A stretch of DNA of 64,000 nucleotides from Escarpia spicata (taxonomy: Eukaryota; Annelida; Polychaeta; Sabellida; Siboglinidae), in contig OZ023206.1 of the NCBI GenBank assembly GCA_963995525.1, positions 20,711,999-20,775,998 of the forward strand. The letters run 5' to 3'. Positions within the stretch are counted from its first letter, which is position 1, and every line of letters begins with the position of its first letter. The translations under genes and the position numbers were made by a program. The notes under the pieces are model-generated. The model did no database searches. It was given only the letters and a program-made list of their open reading frames with translations, and was not told where the DNA came from. Of the stretch, positions 45,701-64,000 are shown one piece after another.

Positions 45701-46998
45701 AGTTAGTTAATCTACTGACCAGCTGACCCCTCTAAATTCCATTAGTCTTATCAGTTGTAATTACCCCTCTTGGCCTGTTGTCCTCCAGGCTTGAAGATGG
45801 GCAGATGCTTCCCTGGCTAAGCCCTTGATACTTAATAAAAAACCAAGTCTTGGCTGTTGCAGCCATAGCTGTAAATATTGTTGTTTGTATATACTGATTA
45901 AATCAAATTTCAGATAGCACCATTACATACTGTGTCCATTCTACACCACAGCCATCCTATTTGATTAGTCTCCTGTGTTTTTCACATTTCCCCAGGCAAC
46001 GCAGTTCATCTGTTTCATAACAATGTCCATCAACCTTAATTTTAAAAGGGAAAATGAAAGGTAATCGTTTGGTCCTATGCATTTAACAGAGTTAATTAAA
46101 ACTAACCATTTGCAGCTACAATCAAGAATATAATGCATGTACTTCACTGGAATAATCTTGTTGAAGACACAGATTAGAAGTTGTACGGACAGCGCCATTT
46201 TGAAAGAAAGCTTGTCGTCACGAATGCCTATTACTTCCAGTTCGCTGGTCTCTAAACTGGGAATACTAGTCTAGATTATGATACTCAGAAACCCATGTAA
46301 TTCAGATAACCATTTGCCTTGTCTTTCCCTTTGACTTTTTTAGGTGCAGAACTCCAAAAAGTTGTCTTTTGTTTCCTTTTAACATTGGCAATTGAGCTTT
46401 CTCTTGTAGCTGCACCCAAAATCTTGCATGATGTCTGCATTACTTAAAAATTATCCGAAACTATTGCCACCTACGGTATCAAATCAAGACTTAAATGTGT
46501 TGAAATTGCATACTCTCTGGTGGTTCCTTGCTCTAATGACGACTCTTGCACTTCTCTGTTCATGATTTTGTATAAGGATTCTTGCTTGTTTTGCACTTCT
46601 GAGCTCTCGTTCATAGGTACTATGAACAACCTGGTGCTTGTTCAGATGGTAAACAAAACATCCAGTTTCAAAACAAACTTTATTGACAATAATGCAGAGA
46701 CAGGCCGAGTTAATAACAATTCCCTTTGATAGTCAACAATTGCCCATTTTCTCACTTTCTACACAGTAGTCTTCCTGATACAAATTACTACGCTGGCTAA
46801 TTCAGTGTAGAGGAACAGACTGGCTCCCTTCTAGTTGAATTGACCAGTTGGTTGACTATATAAGTGAATTCCTGTTTGTATCTGTCACCAGAGGAGCTGC
46901 CGAACCTTGGAGAATACGTCGAGACTATGAAGCAGACTTTCTGGCCGGACTGGGAGGAATGCATTACACGCGGCGGCACATATACACCCACCAAGTAG
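36789..46998 (+). CDS. FAXC: FAXC-like (failed axon connections) protein, copy B, complete, 6 exons
   Basis: The six coding exons are 36789-36898, 37844-37982, 39894-40090, 41404-41603, 44392-44508 and 46892-46998, ending in TAG. All junctions are GT-AG and the phases (2,0,2,1,1) join into about 289 residues without a stop. Residues 17-34 are a hydrophobic stretch (LVGGGVVVVSTLFIL) followed by RKK, which looks like an N-terminal membrane anchor. Exons 2-3 carry the GST/thioredoxin-like part: SPFPIKLETYLRMAEIPYQ, then KGKTPWITYNGVDVADSQF and ARAFQKMTEEHLYW. Exons 4-6 carry the helical part, with GDKPCEVDCAIFG and a C-terminus containing FWPDWEE. These match the FAXC/fax family, related to metaxins and GSTs; fly fax acts in axon development with Abl. 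The human protein is longer, but a length near 290 is reasonable for an invertebrate. The start is the first ATG before the membrane segment, and no in-frame extension is visible. Function is inferred from family only. Confidence 0.92.
36985..37200. repeat. 20-mer tandem repeat, about 11 units
   Basis: Units of CATATGTGTGTATGATTGTA repeat with little variation in the first intron of FAXC copy B. They are the reverse complement of the array at 6,388-7,145 but without the AC expansion. Confidence 0.92.
38316..39468. mobile_element. TIR DNA element, 1,153 bp, in FAXC-B intron 2
   Basis: Perfect inverted ends of at least 20 bp (ATTGCATTCCAAATAAGTGT) bound the block. Subterminal short repeats (CCCTATACTCTTATTA and variants) occur on the inner right side, and similar CTTATTY motifs at the left. 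No transposase or clear target duplication was found. The other arm lacks the element. Confidence 0.75.
40440..40550. repeat. Short allele of the same minisatellite (about 3 units)
   Basis: Reverse-complement units (ATGTATTGGTGGG with GATCTCCC) occur here in the FAXC-B intron, at the position homologous to 2,079-3,150. This probably reflects the unexpanded state. Confidence 0.85.
41733..43575 (+). repeat. Dispersed repeat unit, copy 1, split by a solo-LTR-like insertion
   Basis: The segments 41,733-41,962 and 43,433-43,575 together match 45,463-45,830 in FAXC intron 5. Examples are CACAGCCATTATTGGCC and CTTATCAGTTGTAATTACC. The left window edge (1-70) overlaps its beginning in reverse. Confidence 0.7.
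41963..43427. mobile_element. Solo-LTR-like insertion, 1,465 bp, in FAXC-B intron 4
   Basis: Ends TGTCACAAA and TTTGTGACA are flanked by a 5-bp duplication GGCCT at 41,958-41,962 and 43,428-43,432. The uninterrupted repeat copy at about 45,690 shows the empty site. TG...CA ends with a 5-bp duplication suit a solo LTR. A TATATA-type box (about 42,770) and AATAAA (about 43,050) are compatible. A non-coding TIR transposon is the alternative. Confidence 0.7.
45463..45830 (+). repeat. Dispersed repeat unit, copy 2
   Basis: This is the uninterrupted copy of the unit at 41,733-43,575, ending near CTTAATAAA. It lies in FAXC-B intron 5. Confidence 0.7.
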
Positions 46999-49806
46999 AG
47001 GGGGCGCCACTTGTACTGCCAGCATCTGTAATCAGAAATGCCATTTATTTTGTGTGAAGTCCTTCTTTTTACTTTAAATTCTGTCTGCATTTAATCTTGA
47101 TCATGTGTCACCATTTATCAGGTGATATAATATATCAGCTTCAAATTAAATCGGCCAGGTTTCGTCAGAAATGCCGATTGAGATTTGCTATCTATAAGAC
47201 TACTTAATATACGTGCTATTTCAAATGAAATCCACGATATTTTACCTGATGTCTGCATATCGATATATCTGTAAATTAAAATGAGTTTAAAACTATATAT
47301 GGGTGTATACATTCCCACGTTTGTGGGAACTGGATAAACTATGGGTAATCAACACAACAACATATTTGTATAGTATTACATGTTGTGAAGATGGAACCAG
47401 CAGTTATGCCAAGTTTAGCCAAATTTGGTATAATGTGTGTGCATGCGTGCATATGTGCTTGCATGCATATGTGTGCCGTCGGTGTTAATCTGTATATGTG
47501 GGTGTTTTTGTGCAGATGCAAGTTAATTTTTTGTCACAATAGTTACTCAAGATTATCATGCAAATATAAACATGTCTTACTTAGATGGTTCATACTACAT
47601 TGATAGAGATAACAAATACACGTGTTATACAGAGTATAGAAAACAACATATTTTTATACAAATATAAAGTATTACTTGCCAGAAAAATGCATTATTAATG
47701 ATATCTTGTCAATGTAATTGTTTTCTGTTACTTTGAAATTGATAAGTGTTGTTTGTTAACATATGTATTTGATATTATTAATTTTACATTTACAACCATG
47801 AGGACTGATTAAATTCATATAATAACTTTAACCATTAAATGTAATGATATTATAAAGGTAGTCGTGTGAAATGTGTAGGTACAGAACTTTAAAGATTGAT
47901 TTAATTCTTAGCAGTAGCAGGTTTATATGTCATTTAGGGAATACTAATAAATGGTGATCGGATGTTATTAGCTGCAGAATAACAGGTTGGCTGTGAGGAA
48001 TGGGTGAGTAACAGTATCGAGTAACATCCACACACGGTGTGTTATTCACGTTATTCAACATTTACTGCAAATACTGTTCTTAATATATAATATTGTCGGC
48101 AGCAAGCTCTGTTAAGTACAGAGGGAAGAGAAAGATAAGATGTCTTACCAAACCTGACTAACCGTATTGCTGCCAACCATTACATCGAGTTTTGCGATAT
48201 CGTCACTAGGACAGATCGATTGCTACGTCAGTAAAATATACATATTGTTTGTTTATTTACGTGTCCGCGTCGGAAAGAAAGTGGGTACACGCTCGTCAGA
48301 AATACGCATAGGAACAAACAAATAATTATTCCAAAACATACAGTACAGAAAAAATATTATTTTTTAGATTTTTAAGGTGTCCTGAAACATACGGTGTCGC
48401 ACTAGGTACGGAATTTACGTAGGGTCATTTGTGTTGCCCATCGGTGCCGTCGTACAGTGTACATGGGACTATCAAGCTGCGGTCCGGTCGCATGTGAGAA
48501 CACGGACTAGTGTCCTGTACACCTAGATGTTTAAGGCAGCGTCATTTCCAATTTTTGTTTGCATGCGTGAATCTGTCATATGCTTTTTTCACAAACATTG
48601 GTGCCAACAAAGTATGTGCTACCGTTGCATCGTAGAAGCTGTTATCAGCCAGAAATGTGACTTGTATTTTTGTAATAACTCAATTAAATCACCTGCCAAC
48701 GTGTGTTCCAGACTACATAATGGGTGTACCTCATCAGGGGTGGTCCAGACAGGGTAATGTTGGATGAAGGGGGGCAAACCACTCGAAATGAACACCCCTG
48801 ATGCTCGCCAATGTATACCAAAACTTCAGCCTCTCCAAGAACCTAAAAATACCACAACTTCAGGCTCTCCCAAAACCTCCTATTGCACCCCCGTAAAACT
48901 CACAAAAATGGGACACATTCAAAAGATTTAGGGTGAGGCACCAGGGACGGATCCAGGTGGGGCCCCAAAACCTCCAGTGGTGCCCAATGCAAATTCATAT
49001 TTGGTGGTTTGAGTCAGACCATCAGCACGACTCTGCTGTCGCGCTGTCAGATCATGACATTGAAGGGGGTACATTGCCATAACTTCAGCTTCTTGTATCC
49101 AAAACAGGGGCCATTCAAAAAGGTCTGTGGGACGCCAAATTCTAAAAGTCTAGGGGGTACATACCCCCAGCCCCTGGATCCGCCTATGGGCATGTCATGC
49201 TAGCAAGGGCGCATTCCAAAAGAAAATTCTAAAGGTCTAGGTGGGGCACCTGTCGCACACGAAAATCTAGATTTACGTGTACCATCTCTTTGTTAACAGT
49301 GCATACCGTTTGCATTACATGTTTTGTTTAAGACTAAGTTTCTACTCGGAGTCAGTATATATATACACACACGCGTATATATATATATATATATCAATTA
49401 CGTAGTAACTAAGCTTATTATGTCGGACATATTAATGCGAAAACGAATGTTCTGCAGCATTGGAACAACGTATACAGCAATGGGGCAAAACGCGCTGGCT
49501 ACATACGCGTTTCGCCCCTGCATAGTGCTGGTAGAGATGACGCGCTTATCTGTACTATGCTGTATTATCGTCCATGCCAGTGTGACGCCGAGTTAATATA
49601 TGCAACAAAAACGTGATCAATATGTGTGTATTTGGATTATCCGCCGCCATGCGAATGTACCCCGAATGAGTCGTGACCGATAACATTATCAAAACGAAAC
49701 GTGGACCAGCTGCTGTTGATTTAACAAGATTGCCACCCAGAGAATTAACTCTAGGTAGCAGGTGGGCAAGGAAGCCCTTGGCTTATCGCGAGTCCGACCT
49801 TTTTAT
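46999..49806. other. Intergenic region downstream of FAXC-B
   Basis: The beginning should be FAXC-B 3' UTR; AATAAA-type signals are present (for example near 47,945) but the end is not fixed. Around 48,735-49,250, G/C-rich pieces such as GGGACGGATCCAGG and CTGGATCCGCC suggest an unclassified repeat. No host exon was recognised. Confidence 0.45.
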
Positions 49807-51590
49807 CTATGTGTATCCCGCCCGTCTGAGGTATGTGTCGATTTTATTTTTAAACATATTCACGCTACTAGCACCCACACAATCAGCAGGTAATCTGTTC
49901 CATTCATTTACAGTCCTTTGTGAAAATGAAAACTTTCTTATATCCAATCTACTCTGCTCCTTTGCTAATGCAAGATCATGTCCTCTAGTCCTTCTATCTT
50001 TCTTAACTGAGAAAAACATATTTCTATCAATATTTTCATAACCCTTCAATATTTTAAACACTTCTATCTGATCTCCTCTCAATATCCTGGTCTCTAGTGT
50101 TGTTAAACCGCATTTTTTAGGCGTATTTCATAACTAAGATCCCTCAGATTTGGTATCATTTTAGTTGCTCTCCTCTGCACTCTTTCTAGCATATCTATGT
50201 CCTTCCTGCGATATGGCCTCCACGCTTGAATACAATATTCTAAATGAGGCCTAACTATTGTTTTGTACAGCGGTATGATTAGCTCTTTTTCCTTATACGT
50301 TATGTTTCGCCTAATTAATCCAAGGATTTGATTTCCCTTTGAAGCTGCAATTCCGCACTGCTCTGAAATCTTCATATCAGCACTAACGGTTAACCCTAAG
50401 TCCTTTTCTTTTACAGTAGTACTTAGTACAGTACTCCCCATTGTATATTCTACCTCTTCGTTCCCATGTCCTATGTGGAGGCATTTACATTTCCCAAAAT
50501 TAAACATCATTTGCCACTTTTCAGACCATTTGATCAACCTGTCAAGATCATCTTGTAAATGCTGTCTATCTCCATCACTTTTAATCCTTCTAAACACTTG
50601 TATCATCCGCAAATTTCAACACCTTGCTTGTTATTTCATCATCCAAATCGTTGATGTATATTAAGAATAATATAGGACCTAATACTAATCCCTGTGGTAC
50701 CCCACTCAATACTGATTTCCAGTTTGAAGCCTCCCCATCAACTACTACACGTTGTCTTCTGTCAATCAGCCATTGTTCTATCCAGTTTATTATACCATTT
50801 CCTATGCCATGGGCCTTTAATTTAAGCAGTAATCTGTGATGTGGTACTTTGTCAAAAGCTTTTTGAAAATCTAAGTAGACGATATCTACTGGTGATCCCT
50901 CATCTACCCACTTAGTGATGTCTTCCAAAAAACAACATATTTGTTAAGCATGACCTCGCTTTAAAAAAACCATGTTGAGATGGGTTTATCAAGTTTTGTT
51001 TAACAAGAAAATCCACCATGTGATCTTTAATTAGTCTTTCTAATAATTTACAAATCACTGATGTTAAACTCACTGGTCTATAGTTCTCCGACTTGTTTCT
51101 CGAACCTTTTTTGAATAACGGTATAATGTTTGCTTCTTTCCATTCTAAAGGAACCACTCCCTCTTCTAATGACAAGTTGAAAACTGTTGCAAGTGGTATG
51201 CTAATTTGTTCTACAAATTCCAATAGTAGTTTGGGTGGAATACCATCCACTCCAGGTGATTTATTATCCTTCATAGCCCTCATTTTCTTAGCTACCATTT
51301 CCGGGGTTACAATTAATTGTCCTAAATAGTCTGAATCTGCCCCCTTGAACTTAGCCTCTGGTATTGGCAGTGAACTAATATCTTCCCTGGTAAACACTGA
51401 ACTAAAGTACTCATTCAGGTCTTCTGCCATTATGAATCCCTCTGATATTATATTTCCAGCACTATCTTCTAGAGGACCGACCTTATCTTGAACTTTCTGT
51501 TTGCGTCGAACATACGCATAAAAACTCTTGCTGTCATGTTTTATATTACTAGCTAATTGTTGTTCATAGCTTGTCCAGATTCAGGAAAGA
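49800..51590 (-). mobile_element. Non-LTR retrotransposon (LINE D), minus strand, RT with frameshifts
   Basis: On the minus strand, from 51,590 down, are SNIKHDSKSFYAYVRRKQ, DNKSPGVDGIPPKLL, NYRPVSLTSVICKLLERLI, IVYLDFQKAFDKVPHHRLL, SGVPQGLVLGPILFLIYIND and KFADDTSV. The C-terminus follows (HLEYCIQAWRPYRRKDIDML; RKFSFSQRTVNEWNRLP). At least two frameshifts break it, near 50,920 and 50,600, plus one near 50,090. It is a jockey/CR1-group-like pol, 5'-truncated where a dispersed repeat begins at 51,577. Confidence 0.88.
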
Positions 51591-51893
51591 ATAGAAAGAA
51601 AATATATGGAATACACGGAGAATAAACATAGCGGCAGCTCATGAGAAACGGATTAAAAAAAACACCAGCTCTCCGCCCACGAAGGTCGAACCCGCCGATG
51701 ACATATTCATGCTATCGAATGATTGCCATTGTTTTTGTTGGAATATAGAAACATACGAAATCTCACCTATGCTACTATCGTGTTCCTTTTTCACTAGGTT
51801 CATCTAGCTATATATTTTAAAGTTTAGTTTTCATGAAACGTTTAGGTAACATAAACTTATTGAAGTCGAGAAACATTCAATAATGAAACCATT
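51577..51893. repeat. Dispersed repeat, inverted copy at the right window edge
   Basis: From CAGATTCAGGAAAGAATAG to about AGAAACATTCAATAATG this matches the reverse complement of 63,697-64,000, roughly 85-90 per cent by eye. Confidence 0.8.
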
Positions 51894-52986
51894 TTGTTTG
51901 CACCATAAATTCAGCTGCTATTTCCATAGCAATATAAATGCAACATTATGCACTGCATGAAATATTGTACGATACTAAAATAGCATAGGTGGTTAAGTAC
52001 TTTCCTATCTACATAAGGTTTACTTTTAGTTTGACTAATGTAGTTATATAACCTTAATTGCACCTCAATATGTAGGTTTACCTACCAAAATCAAAAGGCT
52101 GAGTGGTTTAGCAGGTGAGATATTGAGAAATACAGTTTTTCAATGTCCACCATTTAAAAAATCCAAGACGGCCGCCATATATACCTTTACAAAATGTAAA
52201 CATTGGTTTTCTGATTCATTATATCATAACGTTTCCAAAAATGTGTAGGTTTACAAATCTAAAAAAAGAACGAAAATACCTAACAAACCTGACTAACAGC
52301 CGGAACATGACCAGTAGGGGCCATGACATGGCCATACTCCTGGGGGCCCTGTATACGCTACAACACTAACGCATCACACAACCTTTAACGTTAATTTTTG
52401 TGATAAGAAACCAGCATGTCTTAAACACAGTTCCAACGGCAGTTCCGTTTATAAAACGGAAAATATATTAACTAAAAGGAATATAGGGAATATACGTATT
52501 TGCCTGTGTTGCATCATTACTTGTACCACCTGTAATATTTAGGGGGACAGTTTGTCAGATCTACGGCCTCCATCAATGCGAACAATAGTCTGACGTGAAG
52601 GCATGAATCCAGTCCCGTTAAGATTAGTAGAGAACGTAGCTAATTATAAAATAGATGCCATAGTTTCATGTCCTTCAATGAACTCTTCACGTAGGCCCCT
52701 ACTCTCTGCAAAATATCCATGCAGACTATATATGGCCATGCGTTATATAATAATCTCAGAAGTACATGTTTGAAATAGCCTGGATTTATAAAAAATATAT
52801 AAATAAATATGAAATTAAATAGTAAACGTTAAGAATTGACGATATTATGGTTAAGCTATCCGTTACCGGCATTTATTACTTATAAACATTTGCCGCGTAA
52901 ATGAGTCTACTGAGTTTTGAACTTTACGTATTTACGTCATGACGCAACGTAATGTCGCGGACCGTTGAACATTCATAAAGAGCTTC
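51894..52986. other. Upstream region of the PAN-EGF gene
   Basis: Nothing recognisable as a gene. The promoter of the downstream gene should lie here but no TATA box was fixed. The sequence is AT-rich. Confidence 0.35.
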
Positions 52987-62775
<9,789 letters not shown>

Positions 62776-63696
62776 CCATCGACAATAATAAAATAGCCGA
62801 GCTGATGGAAAGAGGAAATTGAAGAGCTCTACTCAACAGTGCCATTAATTGGACAATGGGTCACCTGACATAAGATGGTGCCTGACTTTGTTCTGCCCCA
62901 TTCTTTTCTGTGCGATATCTACTGGGAAGTTGTACATCACTTCGCGTTTCAAATGAATGTGTGCATCTGATAGCTTTGTGTATCAAAATGCATAGCAGTG
63001 CTATTAATTGGATAATATGTTAACTGACACTGTAGTGAAGAAGATGTCTGACTTTGTTCTGCCACATTAGTTCTGTCTGGCTTCTGGTGGGAATATGTAC
63101 ATCACTGCATGTTTCAAATGGATTTGTGCAATCGATCGATTCGTGAATTCAAATGCACAACATCCCGTCATTATGTTGCAACATAGAAGTACGTAGCAGA
63201 ATTAATGCATTCTTGTGCACATCATGTGTTGATTGTGTTCTATAGCATATTCTTAACAATTTGTTGAAACAAGTTTGTGTTAAGTGAACTATACTGGAGT
63301 ATTGTAAAAAGGTGTCGATAAAGTTGCTTTTACAATAATTCTGAAAATTCATAAAATATAAATGTTCCACAACATTCAAAATGTTTTAGGGATCTTCTCG
63401 AGTTAAATACATCAATGATGACAGAAAACAGTGTATTAAAATATGAATATGCGTTACTTTTAAAGTTTTGTATTTTTATAACTTTATTTCCAACGTACAA
63501 TGTCCATTTTATTTGTCATCGAAACGGTAGTTCGATAGAAACAAATTCAATATCGTTACTCTAAATTATGGGCAAAACAAATAATCATTGCAATCCCAGT
63601 ACAAAATAAAACGTGTCGTTACGATTATGCAATATATTTTAATATTTAGCCGACAATAATGTTATAATGCTCTTTATAGAACTACATTTATTGTAT
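62776..63696. other. Probable 3' UTR and downstream flank of the PAN-EGF gene
   Basis: AATAAA at 62,787-62,792 and another near 63,604 are candidate polyadenylation signals. Two similar stretches (about 62,845-62,980 and 63,000-63,140) share ATTAATTGGA, GACTTTGTTCTGCC and TGTACATCACT, a local imperfect duplication. No further exon was recognised. Confidence 0.45.
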
Positions 63697-64000
63697 TGTT
63701 TTATTATCGAATGTTTCTCGGCTTCAATAAGTTTATGTTACCAAAACGTTTCATTAAAACTAAACTTTAAAATATATAGCCATATGTACCTAGTGAAAAA
63801 GGAACACGATAGCAGCATAGGTGAGATTTCGTATGTTTTTATATTCCAACAAAAACAATGCCAACCATTCGATATCATGAATATGTAATCGGCGGGTTCG
63901 ACCTTCGTGGGTGGAGAGCTGTTTTTTTAATCCGTTTCTCATGAGCTGCCGCTATGTTTATTTTCCGTTTATTCCATATATTTTCTTTGCTGAATCTGTG
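63697..64000. repeat. Dispersed repeat at right edge, inverted relative to 51,577-51,893
   Basis: Its reverse complement matches 51,577-51,893. The match reaches the window end near GAATCTG, so the full extent is unknown. Confidence 0.8.

Overview
The window is eukaryotic DNA, almost certainly from an invertebrate animal nuclear genome. It has small exons with GT-AG splice sites, introns of several kilobases, tRNA-derived SINEs, several kinds of LINE, Ty3/gypsy LTR elements, TIR DNA transposons and many dinucleotide repeats. The host genes are metazoan families: failed-axon-connections (FAXC) and a secreted PAN/Apple-EGF protein. The high repeat load suits a marine invertebrate such as a mollusc, annelid, hemichordate or cephalochordate, but the phylum cannot be fixed from the sequence alone.

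Layout. (1) Positions 1-41,840 form a very large imperfect palindrome. The outer arms are 1-7,768 and 36,358-41,840, each carrying a copy of FAXC. Copy A runs leftward and its last two exons lie beyond the left edge. Copy B runs rightward, has all six exons (36,789-46,998) and encodes about 289 residues. The two genes diverge, with start codons 29.4 kb apart. An inner pair of inverted arms (15,570-18,735 and 23,838-28,570) continues the mirror order. A 5.1-kb centre holds LINE remnants and a 138-nt hairpin. (2) The two sides carry different insertions. The left has a Ty3/gypsy element with both LTRs and a target duplication, a 1-kb minisatellite, a large AC repeat and a LINE tail. The right has a 2.8-kb LINE, a hAT-like element, a damaged second gypsy element with a duplicated 480-bp repeat, a SINE and a 1.15-kb TIR element. 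(3) 41.8-47 kb holds the last FAXC-B introns and exons, with a 1,465-bp solo-LTR-like insertion. (4) 47-52.9 kb is intergenic, with a decayed LINE on the minus strand. (5) 52,987-62,775 is a second host gene on the plus strand: signal peptide, PAN/Apple-like domain, then two EGF-like domains. Every intron is in phase 1, and the introns hold a LINE, a SINE and simple repeats. (6) The right edge is a repeat inverted relative to 51.58-51.9 kb.

Only two host gene families are supported. FAXC is a membrane-anchored GST/metaxin-like protein known from fly axon development; the PAN-EGF protein is probably secreted. Nothing links them functionally. The main point of interest is the inverted FAXC duplication. 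It may be a true head-to-head paralogue pair, or two haplotypes of one locus joined in opposite orientation by assembly. Coding exons 1-4 differ at about 16 of 646 sites by hand count, which fits either.
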